Shown: piece by piece, positions 36,643 through 44,852 of the stretch | Position numbering within the stretch: position 1 is the stretch's first letter | Layout: each line of letters starts with the position of its first letter | NCBI RefSeq assembly: GCF_026988655.1 | Contig: NZ_JALSKT010000061.1 | Coordinates: forward strand, 1 to 44,923 | From: Sulfurimonas sp. | GTDB lineage: Bacteria > Campylobacterota > Campylobacteria > Campylobacterales > Sulfurimonadaceae | Reading direction: 5' to 3' | Length of the DNA stretch: 44,923 nucleotides | The notes under the pieces: generated by a model | Databases searched by the model: none | What the model was told of the DNA's origin: nothing | The model's input: the letters and a program-made list of their open reading frames with translations, nothing else | Program-made: the position numbers and the translations under genes

Positions 36643-36908
36643 GGGCACCTCTAAAAACCCTAGTATATCTCAGAGGGAAGAAAAAAAGATGAGATTGTGA
36701 AAAATCTTTTTTGAAGCATAGCCGTAGCTATGGTGATAAAAAGTTTTTTGCAATATCGCTTTTTTTATCCCTCCCTTTGGGCACTCCATAGGAGCCTACA
36801 CTCTGCGTTACTCTTTTTCGCCTTAGCTTTGGCTAGGGCTTCAAAAGAGTGCCTTGATTGTAAACTCCTATGCAGTGCTGAGATATGCTAGTGTTTTTAG
36901 AGGTGCCC
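36643..36908. mobile_element. 266-bp MITE-like palindromic element
   Basis: The ends form a 31-bp inverted repeat with 29 identities, beginning GGGCACCTCTAAAAA (left arm 36643-36673, right arm 36878-36908). Both ends are flanked by TTAA (36639-36642 and 36909-36912), consistent with a duplicated target like the YTAR of IS5-type elements. There is no coding capacity. The interior is folded into nested stems: 36682-36690/36704-36712, CATAGC-CGTA-GCTATG (36717-36732), 36735-36743/36759-36769, 36781-36794/36865-36878 and 36811-36817/36843-36849. It sits between the DJ-1 gene and the substrate-binding lipoprotein gene and accounts for most of the 370-base gap. The parent element is not identified. 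Confidence 0.75.
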
Positions 36909-36948
36909 TTAAGTTATTTTACAATAAAATAACATTAAAGGTTAATTT

Positions 36949-37824
36949 ATGTATAAAATTTTTTTACTATTGTTATTTTCATTTATCTTATTTACAGGCT
37001 GTAGCCAAGAAAATGAAAAAGAGATAACTATCTCTACAAACCAGTGGATAGGGTATGCGCCACTTTTTTATGCTTATGAAAAAGGTTATCTCGACAAGCT
37101 CAATATAAAAATCATAAACAATGTCTCTTTAGCAGAAGCAGCAGAACTCTACCGCGTAGGCAAAGCCAACATGGTAACAACAACTCAACATGAATACAAT
37201 ATGCTCAAACATGAAACACAAGATATCATCCCTATTATATTGCTTGACCGATCCAATGGCGGTGATATGGTTCTCTCAAACAAATCCATCCAAGAACTAC
37301 ACTCTGCAGATAAAATTTACGTCTATTTAGAGGTCGATTCAATTAATCAAGAAATCATTAGAGACTTTATTAAACACAATGGTTTAGACATCAAAAAGAT
37401 GACTTTTATCAACCAAGACCAACAACAGATCCAAGATGTAAAATTTAAAAAAAATAGAGCGACACTTATCGTAACATACACACCATACAATATACATTTA
37501 GAGAAAAAAGGCTTTTTTGAAGTGGCTTCTACTAAAAATATTGATGCTATCATTGTCATCGATGCGCTTTGTACTACATCAGAACTTCTAAAACATGACA
37601 AAAAAAGACTACTTGCACTCAAACGCAGTATCGACAAATCTATAGATGTAATTATGAAAGACCCTAAAGCTTCTCACCAAATAATAAAAAAATATATCTC
37701 AAATATGAGCTATAGAGAGTATCTAACTTCATTAGATTCTATCAAATGGATAAACAAACCATCCAAAGAGCTTCTAAACTACATATCAGATCTTGATTAC
37801 AAAGAGGAATATATCATTCAATGA
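36949..37824 (+). CDS. NMT1-like substrate-binding lipoprotein
   Basis: Protein of 291 residues with a lipoprotein signal peptide and lipobox FTGCS (Cys18). The mature part has the NMT1/ABC nitrate-sulfonate-taurine binding pattern (STNQWIGYAPLFYAYEKGYLDKLNI and RVGKANMVTTTQHEYNML). No ABC permease or ATPase is adjacent. Its end overlaps the start of a GGDEF-EAL gene by 4 bases, so it probably delivers a ligand signal to that protein and may not feed a transporter. The ligand is unknown. Confidence 0.85.
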   Translation: MYKIFLLLLFSFILFTGCSQENEKEITISTNQWIGYAPLFYAYEKGYLDKLNIKIINNVSLAEAAELYRVGKANMVTTTQHEYNMLKHETQDIIPIILLDRSNGGDMVLSNKSIQELHSADKIYVYLEVDSINQEIIRDFIKHNGLDIKKMTFINQDQQQIQDVKFKKNRATLIVTYTPYNIHLEKKGFFEVASTKNIDAIIVIDALCTTSELLKHDKKRLLALKRSIDKSIDVIMKDPKASHQIIKKYISNMSYREYLTSLDSIKWINKPSKELLNYISDLDYKEEYIIQ

Positions 37825-39809
37825 AAAAACTCTCTATAAAAACATTTTCACTTATACTATTACTAACTGTTTTATCCATGGAAATAATCGTATTTTATAA
37901 TTTTTACACTTCTACAAAGACAACTATCCATAATCTTATTAAAGAAAATTTGCAAACAGATATTTTAAATCTCAGTCATTATCTTAACAAAACATTTCAC
38001 CCCGGCTCCATCAATAGTGTGGCTTCCCATATTGACAATATTTTAGTTATTAATAACGCCATAAGAGATATTCATATTTTAGATGACAAAGACAAGCTTA
38101 TTTATCATCCAACAACACGTTATGGTAATCAACACGCTTTTGATACAAACTGTTTACCCATTGCTAAAATTATGCAAAGTGACATTTTGAACAACCAATG
38201 TTTTGAATTTCAATTAAAATTTTATAATAATCTTGACCCGTATCATTACAAGGTAAAAATTTATCTTGACAGTGAGTATATTCACAATATTCTTATAGAA
38301 GAAGCAAAAAAGATTTTTCTACTTTTTCTAATTGTTTCTCTAGTTTCTGTAGCTTTTCTTATTTTTATTGAAAAAATTTATATCATTATTCCGCTTGAAC
38401 AGCTAAGACGATACGCCTACTATAGTGAGTATCCACCAAAGAACTTTTTTATCAGTGAACTTGAATCTATACGATACTCATTACAAATCACATTTGAAAG
38501 ACTCAAACGCGAGCAAGAAAACCTCTACACACTCTCTACAAAGGACCCTCTTAGCGGTTTATACAATAGACTGAGTTTAAAAGAAAAAGTCGAGTGGCTT
38601 ATCTCAAAAGCACAAAGAGATGGAGATCAATTTGCCCTTATCTTTTTAGATTTGGATAATTTTAAAAATATTAATGACTCTCGTGGACATACCTTTGGAG
38701 ATAAAGTTCTTTTGCACGTCTCAAAAGTACTTCTAAACGCAGTCAGAGAAAATGATATCGTTGCAAGACTTGGAGGAGATGAGTTTGTCATTGTGCTACC
38801 GAAATTTGAAAATGAAGCACAAATTACTGAAGTTGCGCAAAGAATCAAAGAAGAGCTCAGTAAAACATATAATATTAATGATATAAATGAGAGCATTACA
38901 GCTAGTATGGGGATCACTATCTTTCCAAAAGATGGAAAAGAGTTTACAACACTCCTTAAAAATGCAGATATAGCTATGTACAAATCAAAAGATTTAGGTA
39001 AAAATAATTATCATTTTTTCACCCAAGGCTTAGATAAAATTGTTCAAGATAAAATCACTATGCATAGATTGATGGAAAAAGCACTACAAAACAATCACTT
39101 TGAGCTTTTTTATCAACCTAAAGTTGATATACAAACAAACAAGATAGTAAGCTGTGAAGCACTTATCCGTTTACATGACCCTGTAAAAGGCATCATTGCA
39201 CCAGACAAGTTTATCCCGCTTGCTGAAGAGAGTGATTTTATCATAAAGCTTGGTGATTGGATCATAAAAGAAGCTTGTAAACAACTACGAGAATGGAGTC
39301 AAACGCAGCTCGCAGACGTTAAAATCTCTATCAATGTTTCAAGTAGACAGTTAAATGCTGATATTGTGCAAACACTAATAGAAAATCTTCGCAATATAGA
39401 TGATAAAAAACTTGACCTTGAGATAACAGAGTCAGTCTTTTTAGATGATTTTAAGACGAAACTAAAAGTCATTAAACAACTAAAACGTTTTGGCATTACT
39501 TTTTCTCTCGATGACTTTGGAACGGGGTACTCTTCTTTATCATATCTCAAAAACATTCCTTTTTCTACACTAAAAATTGATAAAGCATTTATAGATGAGC
39601 TAAAATCAAAGCAAGGAAAAAGTTTTGTCAATATGATTATTGGTATAGCAAATGATTTAGAGATGGATGTAGTCGCTGAGGGCGTTGAAACACAAGAGCA
39701 ACTCAGCTACCTCAAAGCTGCAAAATGTGAAATGTATCAAGGATATCTTTGTTCAAAACCACTTCCTCCAAAAGAGTTTGAAGAGCTTTTTGCATCAGAT
39801 AAGTGTTGA
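37821..39809 (+). CDS. membrane GGDEF-EAL protein coupled to a substrate-binding lipoprotein
   Basis: Protein of 662 residues: a membrane segment (about 9-28), a periplasmic region of about 140 residues, a second segment (about 165-190), a linker, then GGDEF and EAL domains. The GGDEF motif is intact (near 318) with an RxxD inhibitory site (REND). EALIRL (near 446) and DDFGTGYSSLSYL are intact, so both cyclase and phosphodiesterase activity are possible. The 4-base overlap with the binding lipoprotein gene implies translational coupling and a shared pathway, resembling known binding-protein/c-di-GMP sensor pairs. Confidence 0.9.
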   Translation: MKKLSIKTFSLILLLTVLSMEIIVFYNFYTSTKTTIHNLIKENLQTDILNLSHYLNKTFHPGSINSVASHIDNILVINNAIRDIHILDDKDKLIYHPTTRYGNQHAFDTNCLPIAKIMQSDILNNQCFEFQLKFYNNLDPYHYKVKIYLDSEYIHNILIEEAKKIFLLFLIVSLVSVAFLIFIEKIYIIIPLEQLRRYAYYSEYPPKNFFISELESIRYSLQITFERLKREQENLYTLSTKDPLSGLYNRLSLKEKVEWLISKAQRDGDQFALIFLDLDNFKNINDSRGHTFGDKVLLHVSKVLLNAVRENDIVARLGGDEFVIVLPKFENEAQITEVAQRIKEELSKTYNINDINESITASMGITIFPKDGKEFTTLLKNADIAMYKSKDLGKNNYHFFTQGLDKIVQDKITMHRLMEKALQNNHFELFYQPKVDIQTNKIVSCEALIRLHDPVKGIIAPDKFIPLAEESDFIIKLGDWIIKEACKQLREWSQTQLADVKISINVSSRQLNADIVQTLIENLRNIDDKKLDLEITESVFLDDFKTKLKVIKQLKRFGITFSLDDFGTGYSSLSYLKNIPFSTLKIDKAFIDELKSKQGKSFVNMIIGIANDLEMDVVAEGVETQEQLSYLKAAKCEMYQGYLCSKPLPPKEFEELFASDKC

Positions 39810-39890
39810 AGCTAAAATCAGTATGTAAATATCAACTTCTCTTTACGAAGTTTTTTGTATAATAAGTAAACTTTTAAATACTGGATGATT

Positions 39891-40949
39891 ATGCTCAACT
39901 ATGAATCAATAAAACCCTTACTTTTTAAACTTCAGCCAGAAAATGCGCATCATGTAGCTGCTTCTGTACTGCGTTTACCAAACCTCTGCCCTACGCCTTT
40001 TAACTTTTTTTTACGATCACATTTCGTTCATGACCCGATTTTACGTCAAGAAATTTTTGGACGTACTTTTTACAATCCCATAGGTCTTGGTGCAGGTTTT
40101 GATAAAAATGCAACGATGATACGTGGTATCCAGATCTTAGGATTTGGTTTCACAGAAATTGGTACAGTAACACCAAAACCACAAGATGGCAATCCAAAAC
40201 CGAGAATGTTTCGTCATATAGAAGAAGAGAGTATTCAAAATGCCATGGGATTTAACAATGAAGGCGCATATAAAGTTGCCAAAAGATTGAAAAATATTTT
40301 CCCTTTTGTAACACCTATTGGTGTCAATATCGGAAAAAATAAAACAACACCTGAAGCAGAAGCTATCAACGACTATATACATCTCATCAAAGCTTTTGAC
40401 GGTCTTGGTGACTACTTCGTTATCAATATCTCTTCACCAAATACACCCGGGCTAAGAGACTTACAAAATGAAGCTTTTATCACCAACCTTTTTGCTCAGG
40501 CAAAAAAACTTACAAAAATGCCTATACTGCTAAAAATCGCTCCAGATATGGAAGTAGAAGATGCAGTAAAACTTACAAAGATGGCCGTTGAAGCTGGTGC
40601 GGATGGCATCATCGCAACAAATACGACCATAGACTACTCACTTGTTAAACATCCAAAAGATATTGGTGGGCTTAGCGGTGCAGTGCTCAAAGAAAAAAGC
40701 TTTCAAATTTTTGACGCGATTGCAGCAGAGCTGTATGGAAAAACTACGCTTATCTCAGTTGGAGGAATTGACTCTGCCCAAGAAGCATACAGACGCATAA
40801 GAGCTGGAGCAAATCTTATTCAAATTTACAGTGGTTTAATTTTTCATGGTCCGGATATGATTCGCGACATTAACAATGGACTGATCCAACTCCTCAAAAA
40901 GGATGGCTTTGAAAACATTTCTCAAGCTGTCGGGGCTGATAGAAAATAA
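39891..40949 (+). CDS. pyrD: dihydroorotate dehydrogenase (quinone), class 2
   Basis: Membrane-associated flavoenzyme of pyrimidine synthesis passing electrons to quinone. About 352 residues from the preferred ATG at 39891 (GGA five bases upstream); an ATG at 39885 adds two residues. Class 2 marks: the N-terminal amphipathic helix region YESIKPLLFKLQPENAHH, the catalytic serine in NISSPNTPGLRDLQ, and FMN contacts NPIGLGAGFDK and GGLSG. Its stop overlaps the next start by one base. Confidence 0.96.
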   Translation: MLNYESIKPLLFKLQPENAHHVAASVLRLPNLCPTPFNFFLRSHFVHDPILRQEIFGRTFYNPIGLGAGFDKNATMIRGIQILGFGFTEIGTVTPKPQDGNPKPRMFRHIEEESIQNAMGFNNEGAYKVAKRLKNIFPFVTPIGVNIGKNKTTPEAEAINDYIHLIKAFDGLGDYFVINISSPNTPGLRDLQNEAFITNLFAQAKKLTKMPILLKIAPDMEVEDAVKLTKMAVEAGADGIIATNTTIDYSLVKHPKDIGGLSGAVLKEKSFQIFDAIAAELYGKTTLISVGGIDSAQEAYRRIRAGANLIQIYSGLIFHGPDMIRDINNGLIQLLKKDGFENISQAVGADRK

Positions 40950-42241
40950 TGAAACTACTTTTTACAATACTACTAAGCATAGGAGCTTTAATGGCATCAT
41001 CACTACCAAACTATGAAACAAAAACACTCAAAAATGGACTACAAATCGTAGTTATTCCCATGAAAAACCACTCAAACGTTATCAGCACTGACATCTTTTA
41101 CAAAGTTGGAAGTAGAAACGAAGTAATGGGAAAAACCGGCATCGCACATATGCTTGAGCATATGAACTTCAAATCAACAAAAAACCTTCAAGCTGGTGAA
41201 TTTGACAAAGAAGTAAAAAGTGTTGGCGGTGTGAACAATGCATCAACAAGCTTTGACTACACGCACTACTACATCAAATCAAGTACAGACAACCTTGACA
41301 CTTCTGTAAAACTTTTTGCAGAACTTATGCAAAACCTAAACTTAAAAGATGAAGAGTTTCAACCAGAGCGTGACGTAGTAACAGAAGAGCGCCGTTGGAG
41401 AACTGACAACAATCCTCTTGGATATTTATACTTTAGACTTTTCAATAACGCCTACCTTTATCATCCATACCATTGGACACCTATCGGCTTTATGAATGAC
41501 ATTCGTACGTGGAGCATCAAAGATATCAGAGATTTTCATGCGACATACTACCAACCACAAAACGCCATCTTAATGGTAACAGGCGACGTGAAACCAAAAG
41601 AAGTTTTTAGAAGTGCAAAAGCTGCCTTTGCTAAGATAAAAAATGATGGAGAAATCCCTAAAGTCAAGTTTATCGAACCTGAACAAGATGGTGCAAAAAG
41701 AGTTATCGTACATAAAGATAGTGAAGTGGAAATGCTCGCTATCACTTTTCACATACCTGACTTTAAAGACCCTGACCAAGTAACACTGAGTGTAATTTCT
41801 GAGATACTTTACTCTGGAAAAAGCTCACGTCTTTACAAAGAGCTTGTAGATAAAAAACGTCTTGTAAACTCTATCTATGCCTACAATATGGAGAACACCG
41901 ACCCAGGACTTTTTATCTTTATGGCGACTTGTAATCCAGGTGTCAAAGCAGAAGATGTTGAAGCCGAACTTATCAAACAAATCAACCTTATGAAAGAGAC
42001 AAAAGTAACAAAAGCCGAACTAGAAAAAGTGAAAATCAATACAAAATCAGACTTTGTCTATTCACTAGAGAGTTCAACTTCTGTGGCAAATCTTTTTGGA
42101 AGTTATCTTGTTCGCGGAGACCTAACGCCGCTCTTAAACTATGAAGATGACATCAACAAAGTAACAGCAAAAAAAGTACAAGAAGTTGCTAAGAAATACT
42201 TCAACTTTGACAAATCTACAACACTAATACTAAAGAAGTAA
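40949..42241 (+). CDS. M16 family zinc metallopeptidase
   Basis: Exported peptidase of 430 residues with a signal peptide (about 1-18). The zinc motif HMLEH (HxxEH, near 66-70) and the downstream EERRWRTDN glutamate region are intact, and the C-terminal inactive M16 domain is present. M16 peptidases process peptides. It is the last plus-strand gene before the peptide cassette, and its 3' end carries a TTGACA too far from the cassette's -10 to act with it. A cassette role is possible but not shown. Confidence 0.9.
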   Translation: MKLLFTILLSIGALMASSLPNYETKTLKNGLQIVVIPMKNHSNVISTDIFYKVGSRNEVMGKTGIAHMLEHMNFKSTKNLQAGEFDKEVKSVGGVNNASTSFDYTHYYIKSSTDNLDTSVKLFAELMQNLNLKDEEFQPERDVVTEERRWRTDNNPLGYLYFRLFNNAYLYHPYHWTPIGFMNDIRTWSIKDIRDFHATYYQPQNAILMVTGDVKPKEVFRSAKAAFAKIKNDGEIPKVKFIEPEQDGAKRVIVHKDSEVEMLAITFHIPDFKDPDQVTLSVISEILYSGKSSRLYKELVDKKRLVNSIYAYNMENTDPGLFIFMATCNPGVKAEDVEAELIKQINLMKETKVTKAELEKVKINTKSDFVYSLESSTSVANLFGSYLVRGDLTPLLNYEDDINKVTAKKVQEVAKKYFNFDKSTTLILKK

Positions 42242-42246
42242 ATATA

Positions 42247-42255
42247 TGCTATAAT
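42247..42255 (+). promoter_or_regulatory. extended -10 promoter of the precursor peptide gene
   Basis: TGCTATAAT is a perfect extended -10 (TG-N-TATAAT, with TATAAT at 42250-42255). Transcription should start near 42262, about 23 bases before the precursor ATG. No good -35 at normal spacing, as allowed for extended -10 promoters. It gives the cassette its own promoter separate from the M16 gene. Confidence 0.6.
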
Positions 42256-42284
42256 AACAATAGTAATTTGAAAAGGATAAAAAT

Positions 42285-42464
42285 ATGAAAAATAGTGAAC
42301 AAAATAAGATTGACTCGACCAAGAGAGAGTTTATAAAAAAATTTGGCACGTATGCCTCAACTGCACCTGTTGGTATGTATATGCTTATGACCCCAAGCAG
42401 TTCAGCCGCTCATACATCTGGAAACTTCACACTAATGTCTAATAATCAGAGACGTGGTTCTTAG
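42285..42464 (+). CDS. 59-residue putative RiPP precursor peptide
   Basis: Residues 8-19 are basic and contain TKREFIK, close to the twin-arginine consensus with Lys replacing the first Arg. A hydrophobic, Met-rich stretch (about 22-36) and SSSAA (38-42) follow, then a polar C-terminal segment ending QRRGS, with Ser59 as the last residue. AAGGA lies 8 bases before the ATG. It is followed by an HprK-related kinase gene and a nucleotidyltransferase gene. HprK-type kinases phosphorylate the C-terminal Ser of some lasso precursors, and this peptide ends in Ser. There is no Asp/Glu after residue 15, so a classical lasso ring cannot form. Function inferred from context. Confidence 0.65.
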   Translation: MKNSEQNKIDSTKREFIKKFGTYASTAPVGMYMLMTPSSSAAHTSGNFTLMSNNQRRGS

Positions 42465-42517
42465 GGACATGGCAAGTAAGTTCTCCTCAAAAAGTTAATT
42501 ATATTTAAGGATTCAGT

Positions 42518-43651
42518 ATCAACTTTACAAAGATACCTTTAAAATGTAAATTTTTACATGCTTGTATCTTAAGAGATTCTCTCTTAATTTTTTCAGAAAT
42601 TAATGATGTGGTTTATGGATTTGAACGTCAGAATGCAGCTCTTTTTTTAGAAGTAGATTCTTTAATATCTTCTAATATTACAAAGGAGAATATTTTTCTC
42701 CAATTCCCTAATATTTCATTAGATATACTGGAAAGAATTTACACACTAGCTACTTGTGATCCTAATCAAAAAAAAGAATCATACACTCAAAAACTAGATA
42801 TTAAAAAATATACTAAAGATGATTGTAAGAGAATTTCATATGTTGCACAAGGGACAACATTTTTTTTGAACTATAAAGATGAATCGCTATACAAACTAAT
42901 TCATCCTGTTTTGTCGCACATGTGTAGTGAAGATTATACAACTCACAAAATTTCTGTTGATTTTATTTATCATAAAAAGGATTATTGGGTAATACATTTC
43001 AATAATACAGAGGTTTGCGAACCTACACATATTTCCAAAATTATGTTAGTTTTACAAGATATAATGCTTATTGCTTTATACCAATCAAAAAAACATCTTA
43101 TATCTATACACGCAGCGACTTTAGAATATCATAAAAATGTTTTTTTATTTCCTGCAATAAGCGGATCTGGGAAAACCACTCTTGCTGCTGCACTTATGAA
43201 AAGTAACTTTACTTTATACTCTGATGAATTAGCGATCATAGATCTCAAAGGAAATATTCTACCTTTACCCTTTCCTCTTAGTATTAAGGAAGGGAGCTGG
43301 AAGATCCTTAAAGACAGTTATCCAATATTATCAAAAACTGATTATCATATCCGTTTTGACAACCAAAAAGTAAAATATTTACCACCCGAACATAAAGCAG
43401 CTTCCTTCAATAAACCAACACACATTATATTTCCAAAATATACTAAAAATGTAGCAACTAAACTTACTACTCTCAGTGTATGTGAAGCAATGTATCAAAT
43501 CAAAGAAGCTGGATATGAATTGAATGAACCTCTTAATATAGAAAATTTTGAAAAAATTTTAGATTATTTAATGTTACTTCCAGCATACCAGTTAGAATAT
43601 TCATCTTTAGATGAAGCTATAACACTTATTAAAAGCTTCTCAAATGAATAA
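42518..43651 (+). CDS. PqqD-like/HprK-related kinase fusion
   Basis: About 377 residues. Residues 1-90 resemble a PqqD-like peptide-recognition (RRE) domain, with the VVYGFERQNAALFLEVDSLI block. From about 95 on, the HprK-related kinase family is clear: HAATLEY, Walker A FPAISGSGKTTLAAAL (near 213), YSDELAIIDLKGNILPLPFPLSIKEGSW, YLPP and the PAYQLEYSSLDEAI end. The frame is open from 42509 but has no ATG, GTG or TTG before the GTG at 42608. The AAGGA at 42507-42511 lies 6 bases from ATC at 42518, which I take as the start. If 42608 is used, about 30 residues of the domain are lost. It overlaps the next gene by 8 bases. Confidence 0.8.
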   Translation: MNFTKIPLKCKFLHACILRDSLLIFSEINDVVYGFERQNAALFLEVDSLISSNITKENIFLQFPNISLDILERIYTLATCDPNQKKESYTQKLDIKKYTKDDCKRISYVAQGTTFFLNYKDESLYKLIHPVLSHMCSEDYTTHKISVDFIYHKKDYWVIHFNNTEVCEPTHISKIMLVLQDIMLIALYQSKKHLISIHAATLEYHKNVFLFPAISGSGKTTLAAALMKSNFTLYSDELAIIDLKGNILPLPFPLSIKEGSWKILKDSYPILSKTDYHIRFDNQKVKYLPPEHKAASFNKPTHIIFPKYTKNVATKLTTLSVCEAMYQIKEAGYELNEPLNIENFEKILDYLMLLPAYQLEYSSLDEAITLIKSFSNE

Positions 43652-44765
43652 TGTCAATTCTTTCAAAATTTTATGTTCAATACTAGAAACAGCACATGAT
43701 ACTAATGTAATCAAATTGAAAAAAGATATTATCACTAATACTATTCCATGGAATGAAGTGATAAAAATAGCTAATAATACATATCTAATTCCTGCAGTGT
43801 ATTATTCATTACAAGAAAAAAAGCTTTTTCAATATATTACCGACCAACAGCTCTGTGAATATTTATCTACAATTTTTGAATTTAATACCCAACGCAATAT
43901 AGAAATATTAAATCAACTTTTAGATTTAAATAATACTCTACATGATCTAAATATCTCACCAATTTTTTTAAAAGGTTCAGCACTATTATGTGAAAATACT
44001 TATGAAAAAATAGGTATAAGACATTTAACTGATATAGATATATTAATCGAAAAAAATAAAATAGAAATTGCATTAAATGAACTTTTTGACCATGGTTATA
44101 GTTATCTAAACAAAAATACGACAAATAACATAGATATAAATTCACATCATGTAAGTCCAATATCAAAAGAAGGAATGCCCACATCTGTAGAAATACATCG
44201 AACTGTTCTTGGAGAGAGTGCTGTAAAATTCATGCCTAATCCTCAAAACTATACAGTAAATTGTTCCCATCCAGATTTTATAAATGCAAAAATATTTAAA
44301 CCTACTTACATTATATATCATGCCTTTTTACATACTGAATTACAAGATGAAAACCATAAATATAAAAGATTAGATTTACGGCATCTATATGATTTTGTGA
44401 CCATAGTAAACAAATATAATAATGAAATAAACTGGAAATTATTACATCATTTGACAACAAAAATAAATTGCCAAGAGATTTTATATGATTACTTATATCT
44501 TGCAAAGATGTTTTTTTTCTTAGATACACCTTTAACAATTGAAAATAAACATACAATTCTACATTATAAAAAAGTTTTAAAAGGTATTGCATTAGAAAAC
44601 ACAATTTTAGAGAAATTTTATCCTTTGTCATGTTTTATACCTAAATTAACAAAAGCCTACTCTCGCAAAAGATTAGAAAAAATATATGGATTTAATTCTA
44701 ATATAGGATATTTTATAGCAACTTTGAAATATATGTTCTTTCATATAAAAAATATAAAACTTTAA
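43644..44765 (+). CDS. nucleotidyltransferase, NTP_transf_5-type
   Basis: Protein of 373 residues with a nucleotidyltransferase core: a GS motif in FLKGSALL (near 109-115) and the metal-binding DxD in RHLTDIDILIE (near 129), spaced as in NTP_transf_5 family members. No signal peptide or membrane segment. This family accompanies HprK-related kinases in peptide-modification loci. It overlaps the kinase gene by 8 bases. It could add a nucleotide or further phosphate to the kinase product. The gene is clearly more AT-rich than the chromosome around it, suggesting acquisition. Confidence 0.8.
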   Translation: MNNVNSFKILCSILETAHDTNVIKLKKDIITNTIPWNEVIKIANNTYLIPAVYYSLQEKKLFQYITDQQLCEYLSTIFEFNTQRNIEILNQLLDLNNTLHDLNISPIFLKGSALLCENTYEKIGIRHLTDIDILIEKNKIEIALNELFDHGYSYLNKNTTNNIDINSHHVSPISKEGMPTSVEIHRTVLGESAVKFMPNPQNYTVNCSHPDFINAKIFKPTYIIYHAFLHTELQDENHKYKRLDLRHLYDFVTIVNKYNNEINWKLLHHLTTKINCQEILYDYLYLAKMFFFLDTPLTIENKHTILHYKKVLKGIALENTILEKFYPLSCFIPKLTKAYSRKRLEKIYGFNSNIGYFIATLKYMFFHIKNIKL

Positions 44766-44852
44766 AAAATGAAACTGCTTTGTAGTACTTCTGTATAGTA
44801 TAATGCACCCCAAAATCAAGACCAGTAAATCAAATATTTTAATTTCACCTCT

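Larger units (their letters stand above)
4725..39976. repeat. over-represented octamer AAACGCAG (32 dispersed copies)
   Basis: Copies reading AAACGCAG on plus start at 7927, 7957, 8659, 10949, 16450, 16636, 17943, 22288, 24239, 29373, 30055, 31947, 31972, 32543, 33720, 37621, 38735 and 39301. Copies on minus start at 4725, 8610, 18797, 19501, 21009, 27309, 29108, 29515, 32073, 32759, 34923, 36241, 36460 and 39969. All but one are followed by C or T, and most are preceded by T or C, giving about TAAACGCAGY. All lie in genes but in several frames, so it is not one peptide motif. About one copy would be expected by chance. None lies in the first 4.7 kb or after 39976. Confidence 0.85.

Noticed and set aside
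36643-36908. Coding sequence inside the MITE-like element
   Set aside because: No frame is open for a useful length; the interior is made of short complementary arms.
7927-39308. AAACGCAG copies as a codon-usage or peptide effect
   Set aside because: The copies occur in different reading frames and on both strands of genes, so a single peptide motif or codon preference does not explain them.
42207-42212. TTGACA as -35 for the precursor promoter
   Set aside because: It lies 37 bases before the TATAAT, too far for a normal spacer, so the promoter is treated as an extended -10.
42469-42498. A 9-codon ORF between the precursor and kinase genes
   Set aside because: It is too short, has no convincing ribosome binding site and is not in the kinase frame.
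42285-44765. Lasso peptide cluster
   Set aside because: The precursor has no Asp or Glu after residue 15 to close an isopeptide ring, and no lasso cyclase or leader protease gene is visible. Only the kinase and nucleotidyltransferase parallels hold.
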